Shown: in pieces, positions 9,044 through 18,718 of the stretch
Numbering within the stretch: position 1 is the stretch's first letter
Layout: every line of letters starts with the position of its first letter
NCBI RefSeq assembly: GCF_003966225.1
Contig: NZ_RXNU01000001.1
Coordinates: 248,001 to 312,000, forward strand
DNA: 64,000 nucleotides
Reading direction: 5' to 3'
Source of the DNA: Shewanella canadensis
GTDB lineage: Bacteria > Pseudomonadota > Gammaproteobacteria > Enterobacterales > Shewanellaceae
Position numbers and translations under genes: made by a program
Notes under the pieces: model-generated
Database searches by the model: none
What the model was told of the DNA's origin: nothing
Seen by the model: the letters and a program-made list of their open reading frames with translations, nothing else

Positions 9044-9080
9044 AAGCAGTCAAGAATCATGAATTCTTGACTGCTTTTTT
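9044..9080 (+). terminator. Intrinsic terminator of the DFS-repeat gene
   Basis: AAGCAGTCAAGAAT pairs with ATTCTTGACTGCTT around a short loop, followed by T6. Confidence 0.9.
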
Positions 9081-9171
9081 GTGTCGGGAACACTTATGCC
9101 TGTTACCCATGGATGGGTAGGAACAGGCGTTGTGTCTGGACATCTTGTAATAGAGAGTTATGTCTGTCTGT

Positions 9172-9528
9172 TTAACTTGATAGCTCGGCTTTATCCATCC
9201 CGTGACCCAATCGATAGGAGTCTATTACTCCCACAAACCAGGCTATGATAAATACCATGGTGGCGATGTTAATCATACTTGCTTGAGAAGGAGGGGGGGC
9301 TTGCGTGATCAATGGGTAGATGACGCTGAGGTCCAGCGGTAGTTCACCGCTTAATATTCTATCGGATATCTGATGGGCCCTTTCGACAGCCTGATTGAGC
9401 AGGTATAACAACCCACTTAGCATGGCGACGGAGATAAGTGTCCCAGTGGTGTATTGCTTCAGGTAAAAGTGGCCGCCGCCGGGGCAGACAAAGGCCGAGA
9501 TGAGGGCGGCCTTAATTGCTTTGTTCAT
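9172..9528 (-). CDS. Small integral membrane protein, 118 aa
   Basis: It has an N-terminal amphipathic/membrane segment (about 6-18), the motif CPGGGHFYLKQ, then a membrane helix (about 30-47), a polar loop and a final helix (about 85-103, IATMVFIIAWFVGVIDSYR). The PGxGHFYL pattern and the closing DSYR resemble small TM2-type membrane proteins. Function is unknown. It lies 62 bp downstream of a secreted protein on the same strand and may be co-transcribed with it. Confidence 0.7.
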   Translation of the reverse strand: MNKAIKAALISAFVCPGGGHFYLKQYTTGTLISVAMLSGLLYLLNQAVERAHQISDRILSGELPLDLSVIYPLITQAPPPSQASMINIATMVFIIAWFVGVIDSYRLGHGMDKAELSS

Positions 9529-9590
9529 GTTTATGCTCTTAGTTTTAGACGTAAAAATTTTATCTATTGAGATGACTTCCTAAAAGCGGA

Positions 9591-10052
9591 TCACTCTAGA
9601 TCGATGCGGCGGATAGCTTGGGTTAAAAAGTCTACTCTTTCGATAAGTATTTCTTGGGCATTATCGTTTCGGTTGGCGTCGAGCTGACTCTGCACCCCCG
9701 ATAATACTTGAACTAACCAGCCTCGAATCATCACATAATAACGCGAATCGGTGCCATATTGGGTAATGATTTGAAGTGAGTCCGGCTCATCGGGTGAGGC
9801 AATAGCCCGAGACAGCGCCTTAATCATCACACCTATCTTATATTCTTCGGTCCCACTCTCTTTAACTACAGACGCTTCAATCAAAGAGTGATTATTTTCA
9901 AAAGCCGCTGTTGATGCCGGAGTTGTTGTGAAGACAGGTTCTTGTGCCGACAGATAGGAGGTGATTGAGATGCCCGCAAAGGCCTGTGGTGGGAGCAGAC
10001 AAGTGAGCGACAGGGTCAACACGGCTGCTGTTTTGGCTGAGGATCTCATCAT
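9591..10052 (-). CDS. Secreted protein of unknown function, 153 aa
   Basis: The start is one of two adjacent ATG codons. Residues 1-27 form a signal peptide (LTLSLTCLLPPQAFAG). The mature part is mostly helical and acidic and ends NAQEILIERVDFLTQAIRRIDLE. No Cys remain after cleavage. I do not recognise the family. It is upstream of the small membrane protein, and a 16-bp perfect palindrome lies about 93 bp before its start. Confidence 0.65.
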   Translation of the reverse strand: MMRSSAKTAAVLTLSLTCLLPPQAFAGISITSYLSAQEPVFTTTPASTAAFENNHSLIEASVVKESGTEEYKIGVMIKALSRAIASPDEPDSLQIITQYGTDSRYYVMIRGWLVQVLSGVQSQLDANRNDNAQEILIERVDFLTQAIRRIDLE

Positions 10053-10144
10053 TAGTCAGGTTCTCTTAATAGGGAAGAATTACTATTCAACACAGAGATA
10101 ATGTAACTCAGTATCTGAGCAACTGACAAGTTCCACAAGATGAG

Positions 10145-10160
10145 GTTAGTGGCCACTAAC
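10145..10160. promoter_or_regulatory. 16-bp perfect palindrome, candidate operator
   Basis: GTTAGTGGCCACTAAC reads the same on both strands. A partial second copy, TGGCCACTA, lies at 10173-10181. The pair is upstream of the minus-strand secreted protein gene (start 10052) and downstream of the cytochrome gene. A dimeric repressor site is possible; nothing else supports it. Confidence 0.3.
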
Positions 10161-10236
10161 ATAACAATAGCATGGCCACTAAAAGATGAATGGTGTAAAA
10201 GGCCGATCAACACTTAATCGATGAGCATTTAGACGA

Positions 10237-10635
10237 CTAGTTGTTTTTCGCGCCTTCATCGATCCACTGTTTAATGGTGGTTATCTGATCGCTGCTCAAT
10301 GGCTTACCCTCTCCTTGAGGATATTTATCATCATGGTGCGGCGGCATCTGAATTTTAGTATCCACCTTATGATCGATCACCAGATAAAGCGTACTGGATG
10401 CGGCGCTTCCAGGTACGACGACGGCACCGAGCCTTGTTCCCAGCATGAGCTGAGCATAATTCGTGAGCTTCAATTCGGTTTGCTGTGTCCCCTCCCCGGA
10501 AGCTGAGTGGCAGCTAACACATGAGGCCTGCAATATCGGCATTACCTGACTCTCAAAGCTGATGGCGCGTTCGCAACCCGTTAACAGCACCGGCAGGATA
10601 AGTGCGGATACGATTCCGCATTTCTTAATTAACAT
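10237..10635 (-). CDS. Monoheme c-type cytochrome lipoprotein
   Basis: Signal peptide with lipobox LLTGC (Cys at about residue 21), then a single CVSCH heme-binding motif (about 39-43). A possible axial Met lies in IQMPPHHDDKYPQG near residue 97. The spacing and C-terminal QITTIKQWIDEGA resemble the small cytochrome domain of the PSCyt1/cytochrome C type. It is probably a periplasm-facing lipid-anchored electron carrier. At 132 residues it is complete. No oxidoreductase partner is adjacent. Confidence 0.82.
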   Translation of the reverse strand: MLIKKCGIVSALILPVLLTGCERAISFESQVMPILQASCVSCHSASGEGTQQTELKLTNYAQLMLGTRLGAVVVPGSAASSTLYLVIDHKVDTKIQMPPHHDDKYPQGEGKPLSSDQITTIKQWIDEGAKNN

Positions 10636-10917
10636 TTTCGCCTCCTGTACTCATACCCATTCCGTTAACATCACTACAGCATTGTGATGTTCTATATCTA
10701 TTCAGTATAGTTGGCGATATCTGTATTATCTTTCCGGTTTAACAATTGTCCCTAATATACCGATGGAATGAGAAATTGAGTGGCAAGAGAAGGTTACATA
10801 CCCGTTGGGAGATCCGAGGGGCTAGGGGGGAAGGAGCGAGCTGTTTACCGCTTATCGCTTAAAACTCAAAACTTACATTTTACCGCTCAGGGCTGCTTAT
10901 TAACAAACTGCTCAAGG

Positions 10918-11574
10918 CTATTCCGGCGTGACGATAATCCCTAATGGGCTAAGCAGTTGTTCCTGCTGCCATTGGTTTATCATGACTCCCTCGAGTTTAA
11001 CGTTGCGGGGATCCAGCCCCTCCAGTTCAACCCGACATAGATTACAGCCCTCGAGCGCGAAGGTGCCCCATTGGGATGCTGAAAATTCGCCGCCACTGAG
11101 ATCTGACCCTTTCATCGATGCACCGATAAGCGTGGCGCCATGCCAGCGGTTGTCCATCAACTCACACTTTTCCAGCAAGGCGCTCTCGAGGTTGGCATAG
11201 GCCAGATTACAGGCGGTGATATAGGCGGAGCAGAAGAAGGTCTTGTGAGTGATATGATTGGCAAAGCAGGCTCTACCGAAGTCGGCGCCTTGCAGGTTGC
11301 ACTCTCTCAACTCGATGCCGAAGCATTTGGCGCCGGTGAAAATCGCCATGCTCAGGTTGCAGTGTTTGAAGCTGGCATTGGTTAAGGTGGCGTAGTTGAA
11401 CCGACAAGCATGGGTTTCACCCTGCTCGATAAACTTACAGTTGATGAAGCTGGCATCACTGAGATCGGCGCGGCTAAAGTCACAGCGGTAAAACTCGCAG
11501 CGTTCGAATATGGCATCCTGCAGCTCGTCTTCACTGAAATTGCTGTCGATGAAAGTTTGGTTTGTAGCCTGCAT
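10918..11574 (-). CDS. Qnr-like pentapeptide repeat protein, 218 aa
   Basis: Almost the whole chain is pentapeptide repeats of the A(D/N)LxxxxF type, predicted to fold as a right-handed beta-helix that mimics DNA. Qnr family proteins of this length bind DNA gyrase and topoisomerase IV and protect them from quinolones. It shares with the second Qnr-like protein (31126-31782) the same length, an ungapped alignment and signatures such as INCKFIEQG, CFGIE, FCSAYIT, GLDPRNV and the tail WQQEQLLSPLGIIV. It is more divergent in the N-terminal 15 residues. The gene is monocistronic and upstream of a degenerate repeat. Whether it protects gyrase cannot be read from the sequence. Confidence 0.85.
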   Translation of the reverse strand: MQATNQTFIDSNFSEDELQDAIFERCEFYRCDFSRADLSDASFINCKFIEQGETHACRFNYATLTNASFKHCNLSMAIFTGAKCFGIELRECNLQGADFGRACFANHITHKTFFCSAYITACNLAYANLESALLEKCELMDNRWHGATLIGASMKGSDLSGGEFSASQWGTFALEGCNLCRVELEGLDPRNVKLEGVMINQWQQEQLLSPLGIIVTPE

Positions 11575-11595
11575 GGTGTTCCTATCCAGTTAGAA

Positions 11596-11718
11596 GCCGC
11601 TGAAGGCGACTCTTTATTTTATAAGACGCTGAGGGCTCTTCTTTGCATGAACCGCTGAGGGCTCTTTATTTCACAAGCCGCTGAGGGCTCTTCTAATCAG
11701 AGTGCTGAGGATTCTTTT
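11596..11718. repeat. Degenerate 25-29-bp tandem repeat, about five units
   Basis: GCCGCTGAAGGCGACTCTT, GACGCTGAGGGCTCTT, CCGCTGAGGGCTCTT, GCCGCTGAGGGCTCTT and GTGCTGAGGATTCTT recur every 25-29 bp between the qnr-like start and the MATE gene. The last unit runs into the final codons of the MATE gene. Confidence 0.75.
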
Positions 11719-13048
11719 CGGGTTCAGAGACCTTAGTTGCCAGAATATAGCAGGCGATCCCCATGATGGTGTTCGTGATCGGCAGTGCCAATAGCAAGCC
11801 TTTCACTCCACCTAAATAGGAACCCAATGCGGCTAACGGCAGCATGATCAAAAACAGTCGACACACATTGAGTACAAGCGAACACATGGGTCTGTGATAG
11901 GCGTTGAGTGAGGTTGCCATCAGAATAACAATACCGAGCGGACCATAGGCGGCCGGTAGCATTAAGATGTAAAAGGTTAACCACTCTATGACTTGTGGGT
12001 CACTACTGAAAATATGCGCGATGGGCTCGGCAAAAAACCATAACGGCAGGTACAGCAAGGTTTGAAATACCAGCACAAACTTTAGCGATAACAGCAGCGC
12101 CTGGCGTGCGCGCTCGGTCTGACCGGCTCCCAGGTTTTGTGCAATAAAGGGCACCAGGCTAGAAGAGAGCGCCATCACGACGATCAAGAGTACCGACTCC
12201 AGCCTTGTACCGGCACCGAAGGCGGCAACCGCACCATGATCGATACGTGCCAGCATGGCCATGATCATGGCATTAGCCAGTGGGTTTAGCAGATTCATCA
12301 AGGTCGCAGGCTGAGCGATATGAGCTAACTGCTTCCAGTTACACCTTAGCCTGCTCAGGTTAAGTGCCGCAAACTCCACCAGGTGGCGCTTGAATATCAA
12401 GAGGTAACTCGACAGCGACAGGGCAACGATCCAGGAGATCACGCTGGCAATCGCCGCGCCTTGGATCTCTAAGCGTGGGAAGGGCCCGATCCCGAAGATC
12501 AGTAAGGGATCTAAAATCAGGTTTATCAGTGCTGCCAGCATCATGATCTGCGCCGGAGAGTGGGTATCGCCGGTGGCGCGTAGTCCCTGATTCCCTACCA
12601 TGAGTAGCACCAAGATTGGGGCGCCCAGATACCAGATAAACATGTAATCGTAGATCAAAGGCAAGCTGGCTTCATTGGCACCGAGCAGAGTGAACAAAGG
12701 GCCGATACACAGGCTGCCAAGCAGGGAGATAAATGCAGTTAAAAAGAAGGTCAGCAGGAGTGAGTCATGCAAAAACACCTTGGCTTTCGGTGCTTGTCCG
12801 CTGCCGATAAGCCGGCCTAAATTAGTCGATACCCCTGCACCTATGCCAATGGCTATGCTTGATATAACTAAGGTTACCGGGAAAGTAAAACTGATCGCAG
12901 CCAGTGATTCTGTACCTAATTGGCTGATAAAAAAGGTGTCGACGAGGCTGAACCCCAGAACGGTTAAGATACCAATCAGGTTTGGGAGGCTCATATTTAG
13001 CAGTACACGACCAATTGGCTGTGTAAGCAGCCCGTGTCTGTCTTTCAT
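11693..13048 (-). CDS. MATE-family multidrug/cation exporter
   Basis: The 451 residues form twelve predicted membrane helices in two homologous halves, the layout of NorM/DinF-type multidrug and toxin extrusion proteins. Family-like signatures are LGTESLAAISFTFPV in the first half and AFGAGTRLESVLL in the second, with GNQGLRATGDTHSPAQ at the end of helix 4. These transporters export cationic drugs using a Na+ or H+ gradient across the inner membrane. It lies on the same strand as, and upstream of, the Qnr-like gene, which may be coincidental. The C-terminal codons overlap a tandem repeat, so the tail SEPEKNPQHSD is probably not conserved. Confidence 0.9.
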   Translation of the reverse strand: MKDRHGLLTQPIGRVLLNMSLPNLIGILTVLGFSLVDTFFISQLGTESLAAISFTFPVTLVISSIAIGIGAGVSTNLGRLIGSGQAPKAKVFLHDSLLLTFFLTAFISLLGSLCIGPLFTLLGANEASLPLIYDYMFIWYLGAPILVLLMVGNQGLRATGDTHSPAQIMMLAALINLILDPLLIFGIGPFPRLEIQGAAIASVISWIVALSLSSYLLIFKRHLVEFAALNLSRLRCNWKQLAHIAQPATLMNLLNPLANAMIMAMLARIDHGAVAAFGAGTRLESVLLIVVMALSSSLVPFIAQNLGAGQTERARQALLLSLKFVLVFQTLLYLPLWFFAEPIAHIFSSDPQVIEWLTFYILMLPAAYGPLGIVILMATSLNAYHRPMCSLVLNVCRLFLIMLPLAALGSYLGGVKGLLLALPITNTIMGIACYILATKVSEPEKNPQHSD

Positions 13049-13150
13049 GGGGAAGTCTTGCCTAGTCTACAGAAGGAGGGCAATTCTATCAGGATTGAGT
13101 CTGCTTTTATAAACCGGAGTTAAAAAAAATGACATTTTTTTTGTAAAGGC

Positions 13151-13180
13151 CTTGGAACTGGGCCCTATGACCCCCATATA
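13151..13180 (+). promoter_or_regulatory. Sigma-32 (RpoH) heat-shock promoter of groESL
   Basis: CTTGGAA at 13151-13157 and CCCCCATATA at 13171-13180 match the RpoH -35 (CTTGAAA) and -10 (CCCCATNT) consensus with a 13-14-base spacer. They lie 100 bp before groES. Confidence 0.85.
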
Positions 13181-13279
13181 TCGAACATCAAGCGATAATA
13201 ATTTCAGTGTAAATTGTTGTCGAACTTAATAAAAATGCCAACCTTTGTTGAGCTAAAAAATCATTAGGAGCATCCATAG

Positions 13280-13570
13280 ATGAATATTCGTCCATTACAT
13301 GACCGTGTCATAGTTAAACGTTCTGAAGTTGAATCAAAGTCAGCTGGTGGCATCGTACTTACAGGTAGTGCAGCCGAGCAGTCATCACGCGGTGAAGTTC
13401 TTGCAGTAGGCAATGGCCGAATTCTTGAAAATGGTTCTGTACAGCCACTAGACGTTAAAGTGGGTGACATCGTTATCTTCAACGAAGGTTACGGCGTGAA
13501 GAAAGAAAAAATTGATGGTGAAGAAGTTCTGATCCTTTCAGAATCTGATCTAATGGCTGTAGTGAGCTAA
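13280..13570 (+). CDS. groES: GroES co-chaperonin
   Basis: This 96-residue 10-kDa chaperonin forms the heptameric lid of the GroEL cavity. The start [14 protein letters not shown], the mobile loop ([14 protein letters not shown], about 20-33), [10 protein letters not shown] and the end [11 protein letters not shown] are all standard. AGGAG precedes the ATG. It is followed 84 bp later by groEL under the same heat-shock promoter. Confidence 0.98.
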   Translation: MNIRPLHDRVIVKRSEVESKSAGGIVLTGSAAEQSSRGEVLAVGNGRILENGSVQPLDVKVGDIVIFNEGYGVKKEKIDGEEVLILSESDLMAVVS

Positions 13571-13651
13571 ATCACTTCGTTTAGACATTTTTCCAATACC
13601 TATGGTTTCGATAAGTCATAGGTAATTTAAAAAGAATTTAAAGGACAATAA

Positions 13652-15295
<1,644 letters not shown>

Positions 15296-15327
15296 ACGTA
15301 TTGCCCAAATACTAGCACTTCCTAAGA

Positions 15328-15360
15328 AAGCCCGTAAGCTCATAGTTTACGGGCTTTTTT
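15328..15360 (+). terminator. groESL terminator
   Basis: AAGCCCGTAA pairs with TTTACGGGCTT (one imperfect pair at the loop), followed by T6. Confidence 0.9.
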
Positions 15361-15511
15361 GTTGACTTAACTTCCTATAAGTCTCCATAATATTCCACTG
15401 GTTCTTAGATTTATTAGGTGATAATGAGGGGTATCATGATTTTTTTAATCCCATTAGTCGGGGGTTAAAGCCCTGTACCCTTCATTTTGTACCCCTCCTC
15501 AGGAGTTGTTG

Positions 15512-16714
15512 ATGCCCTTAACAGCACAAGAAGTCAAAAATATATCCTGCCCTGACGGTCAATCTCAGGTTAAGAAGTCTGATGGCAATAACTTGTTTTT
15601 ATTGATTAAAAATAATGGATCAAAGCTCTGGCGGCTTAGGTTTAGGCATGCTGGTAAGTACCAAGAGATGGCTTTAGGGAAATACCCCTCTATATCCCTA
15701 GCTGAAGCTCGAAGGTTGGCAGAAGAAGCAAGAGCTTCCTTAATTCATGGTATTAACCCCATGGACGAGCGCAGAGAAAGAAAGCGCGCCAAAACAACCT
15801 CCAAAGATAAGCTGTTTTCAACTATTGCTATGAAGTGGTGGGAGCAGCAAAGAGATTCTTGGTCTGAAGATCATGCATCTAGAATTAAGCGTTGGCTGCT
15901 GGTGGACTCTGAATCTATCAGTGGGCTTCATATTGAAGAGATAGATGCAGGCCATATCACCGAATTAATGCTTGCTATCGAAGCCGCAGGAACATCTAAG
16001 AAAGCCCCTAACATTTTGGCAGTCATAAACCGAGTATTTGGCTATGCACTGGCACATCGGCTCACACGGAATAACCCTGCTCAAGGCTTGCCTCTGAGAG
16101 ATATATTAAAGCCTTTACCGCCTGTTAAGCATAGAGCAGCAATTGTTAAGCCTAACGAGCTTGCCGAATTGATGAAAGATATTGATACAAATCAATCTGG
16201 CAACTACTGCGTTATTGAAGCCTTAAAGTTGATCCCAAGGATTTTTTTAAGACCAACTGAAATCAGACACCTTAAATGGGAATACATCGATTTTGATGAT
16301 TGTTTGATTAGGATCCCCGCCGCAGAGATGAAGCGAAGCCGAGAACATTTAGTCCCGATGTCTAAGCAAGTGGTTAGTCATTTGAAAGAGATTAAGGCTG
16401 TAACTGGTTACTCAAAACTGGTATTTCCAAATCAACGGGATAGCAGTAAACCTATGAGTAAAAATATCTTAACTAATCGTCTTCGTGAGCTGGGCTACCC
16501 AGCAGATGTTATGTCGGCTCATGGGTTTAGAAGCACAGCATCAACAATTTTGCATGAAAAAGGTTGGAACCATGAAGTGATTGAAGTGCAGCTTGCTCAT
16601 TTGACAGGAACCGCTACATCAAGAGCTTATAACCGTTCTATTTATCTGGCAGAAAGAACAAAATTAATGCAGGAATGGGCGAACTATCTGGATGAATTGT
16701 CAGGTATAGACTAA
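15512..16714 (+). CDS. P4-type tyrosine recombinase (island integrase)
   Basis: This 400-residue site-specific integrase has the N-terminal DUF4102 arm-binding domain (WRLRFRHAGKYQEMALGKYP). The core SAM-like domain and the tyrosine recombinase catalytic domain follow. Catalytic residues visible are Arg in FLRPTEIRHL (about 247), H337-G-F-R340, His in QLAHLTGT and the nucleophile Tyr373 in SRAYNRS. The start is ATG at 15512, six bases after AGGAG. Two TTG codons just upstream would add only two residues. It is the first gene after groESL and marks the left edge of the accessory region. No tRNA is present at the junction and I could not find the matching att repeat by eye. Confidence 0.92.
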   Translation: MPLTAQEVKNISCPDGQSQVKKSDGNNLFLLIKNNGSKLWRLRFRHAGKYQEMALGKYPSISLAEARRLAEEARASLIHGINPMDERRERKRAKTTSKDKLFSTIAMKWWEQQRDSWSEDHASRIKRWLLVDSESISGLHIEEIDAGHITELMLAIEAAGTSKKAPNILAVINRVFGYALAHRLTRNNPAQGLPLRDILKPLPPVKHRAAIVKPNELAELMKDIDTNQSGNYCVIEALKLIPRIFLRPTEIRHLKWEYIDFDDCLIRIPAAEMKRSREHLVPMSKQVVSHLKEIKAVTGYSKLVFPNQRDSSKPMSKNILTNRLRELGYPADVMSAHGFRSTASTILHEKGWNHEVIEVQLAHLTGTATSRAYNRSIYLAERTKLMQEWANYLDELSGID

Positions 16715-16799
16715 CAAGGGGCATCATAGTGATCGCTTTGGAAAATTAAAGTTAACGCTATACGCGGAGTACCGTTGATGAAAGTTGGGAATATTTGTA

Positions 16800-17813
16800 A
16801 TGAAGAAGTTGTTTAAATTAAAGGAGTACTTAACTATTGAAGAAGCTGCTGAGTATTTATCAAGCTCTATAGAAGAGCCAGTGTCGCAAGCAGATCTTTA
16901 CTGGTTGGTGCAAGAGAAGCAATTAACAATGTCAGTCAAGCTTAGCACCCAAGCATATGTTAAAGGAGGGCAGTACATCACCCCTCAAGACAATGATTCA
17001 GATACTTATCAAGTTGATTATAACCTTGCCACTAACGAAGCCCTAGATGAACAATATCAAATCAACTTAGATGATGAGCTTCAGGTAGGTGAAAATCGGT
17101 GGCTGGCTTTCGATAAAAAGGTTCATGTCATTGATGGAGTCTGGGATCTTCCCATGATAGGGCTAGAGTCTTATGAAATTGACAAGCTTTATCAAAAAGA
17201 GGTAGGTGGGACAGAGCCGACTCTTGATGCAATTAATGATTTTTTCTTGAAGCGAGATGATTTTGTTTTCAGGATTCAAACAAGCCTGCAGCTTGAGGGG
17301 AACCAATACAACCTCACAGCTTTAGAAACTAAGCGAGAACAATTTCTCAGAGAAAATGGCTTGAGTATCCAGGATCTGAAACACAGTAATAACAGCTTAG
17401 CTTTAGGCTGTTTAAGTGCTGATGTACTTGATGAGTTAATGACGTTGAATGAGTCGCTGATTCCATATGAAAATGGCGAGTATCCCGAAAGTGACAGCTA
17501 CTTTGAATTAGAGAAACCAAGCTACCAATTTGTCATAAAAACTCAAGAGATTAATCAGTTTACTCAATCACTTGAAGGTAAGCCTCGGGAGATTAAACCG
17601 CTAGCACAAAAGGCCAATACGAAAAATAATTATAAACAAGAATATAATAAAGCCCAAACCCAAATCAAATATAAAAACTGGGAAAGGGAAGCTAAAAAAA
17701 TAAAAAAGAAGCACCCTAATAAACCAAAAACGTGGATAGCAGCACAAATAGCTAAATTACCAATCGCTGAAGGTAAAAGCGCAGATACAATTAGAAAAAA
17801 CATCAAAATTTAG
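16800..17813 (+). CDS. Uncharacterised island protein with N-terminal helix-turn-helix-like segment
   Basis: The first 40 residues (KLKEYLTIEEAAEYLS, then a QADLYWLVQEKQL helix) resemble an excisionase/MerR-like helix-turn-helix. The middle is acidic and of unknown fold. The last 60 residues are Lys-rich (KKIKKKHPNKPKTWIAAQIAKL) and end DTIRKNIKI, resembling a second DNA-binding helix pair. ATG at 16800 is preceded by GGGA; a TTG 15 bases earlier is possible. It follows the integrase and is probably an element-maintenance or regulatory protein, but no function can be assigned. Confidence 0.6.
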   Translation: MKKLFKLKEYLTIEEAAEYLSSSIEEPVSQADLYWLVQEKQLTMSVKLSTQAYVKGGQYITPQDNDSDTYQVDYNLATNEALDEQYQINLDDELQVGENRWLAFDKKVHVIDGVWDLPMIGLESYEIDKLYQKEVGGTEPTLDAINDFFLKRDDFVFRIQTSLQLEGNQYNLTALETKREQFLRENGLSIQDLKHSNNSLALGCLSADVLDELMTLNESLIPYENGEYPESDSYFELEKPSYQFVIKTQEINQFTQSLEGKPREIKPLAQKANTKNNYKQEYNKAQTQIKYKNWEREAKKIKKKHPNKPKTWIAAQIAKLPIAEGKSADTIRKNIKI

Positions 17814-17820
17814 CATAAAG

Positions 17821-17855
17821 TTGGGCGAGAATTTTTTCGCCCAAAATACCCCTTT
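17821..17855 (+). terminator. Stem-loop terminator after the island protein
   Basis: TTGGGCGA pairs with TCGCCCAA around an A/T-rich loop, just past the stop at 17813. Only a short T run follows (ACCCCTTTAATTG), so strength is uncertain. Confidence 0.55.
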
Positions 17856-18036
17856 AATTGTCTGTTTTTAAAAGAGTAATTTTATTGGCTGTTTTTTTAT
17901 AACGCCCAAACTTTTTAAATTTTTCAATATTATCAAAGTACTAGTTGGTTGGTTTCTTCATTCATAGGGCTTTAAACGCCCATATCGCCTACTTAATCTC
18001 TAATACGAATTAATTAACGTTTAGAGGTTCTTATAC

Positions 18037-18237
18037 ATGACTAACAAAATCATCCGCTTGCCTGAAGTTAAAGCCAAAACAGGTTGGTCCACCAGCACCA
18101 TTTATCTACATATGTCTAAAGGTATTTTCCCCAAGGCGATTTCTTTAGGTGAGCGTGCTGTTGGTTGGCTTGAGGCTGACATCGATCAGTGGCTTGATGA
18201 GCGCATTGCAGCATCTAAGGCGGCTAACCATGAGTAG
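18037..18237 (+). CDS. AlpA-family excisionase/regulator
   Basis: This 66-residue winged-helix DNA-binding protein has the AlpA layout: RLPEVKAKTGWSTSTIYLHM (helix-turn-helix), then FPKAISLGERAVGWLEADIDQWLDERI. AlpA proteins activate excision or integrase genes of cryptic prophages and integrative elements. The gene starts a three-gene operon: its last 8 bases overlap the next gene and are followed by a tyrosine recombinase. Confidence 0.88.
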   Translation: MTNKIIRLPEVKAKTGWSTSTIYLHMSKGIFPKAISLGERAVGWLEADIDQWLDERIAASKAANHE

Positions 18238-18718
18238 CCGTAATAATCCTAATCGTATCAAAATCCATCGCAGTTATACCGTTATTGAAGTTAGCGAAAC
18301 TTTGGGTGTTCACCCGAAAACTGTACGGAATTGGATTCGTGCTGGCTTGCCAGTTATTGATGAAACCCGCCCTTTACTAATTCAAGGTGCTGACCTGAAG
18401 CTGTATTTAAAACAGAAGCGCAAAACCTACCTGCATCGATGTGAGCTTAATGAGATGTACTGTTGCAAATGCAAGGACCCTAAAGTGCCAAGCATCAATT
18501 CAGTCGAATTCATAGCAAAGCCAGCAGGCATGGCGCATATGACAGGCCGTTGTAATGAGTGTGGTTGTCGGTCAAATAAGTATGTTTCTTGGCGTGATGT
18601 TAATCAAATTTGGACGGCGCTAGGGGGGAAATTACCGATAGCTGAAAAGCACTTAATTCTGAGAGGGCTAAAGCCCTTAAATTATCCTTTAAGCAAGGTA
18701 TTTAATGATGAAAAATAA
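18230..18718 (+). CDS. Helix-turn-helix protein with Cys-rich zinc-finger-like region
   Basis: ATG at 18230 overlaps the alpA stop by 8 bases. Residues about 15-50 are a MerR/HTH_17-like helix-turn-helix (IEVSETLGVHPKTVRNWIRAG). Residues about 70-120 contain YCCKCK and GRCNECGCR, a probable four-Cys zinc site. The 162-residue protein is probably an accessory DNA-binding factor for the recombinase encoded immediately downstream, whose start overlaps its stop. The name of the family is not known to me. Confidence 0.72.
   Translation: MSSRNNPNRIKIHRSYTVIEVSETLGVHPKTVRNWIRAGLPVIDETRPLLIQGADLKLYLKQKRKTYLHRCELNEMYCCKCKDPKVPSINSVEFIAKPAGMAHMTGRCNECGCRSNKYVSWRDVNQIWTALGGKLPIAEKHLILRGLKPLNYPLSKVFNDEK

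Noticed and set aside
15421..15500. Possible attL repeat before the integrase
   Set aside because: I looked for a second copy of AGTCGGGGGTTAAAGCCC and GAGGGGTATCATGATT in 16-33 kb by eye and found none. GGTATCA alone is too short to count.
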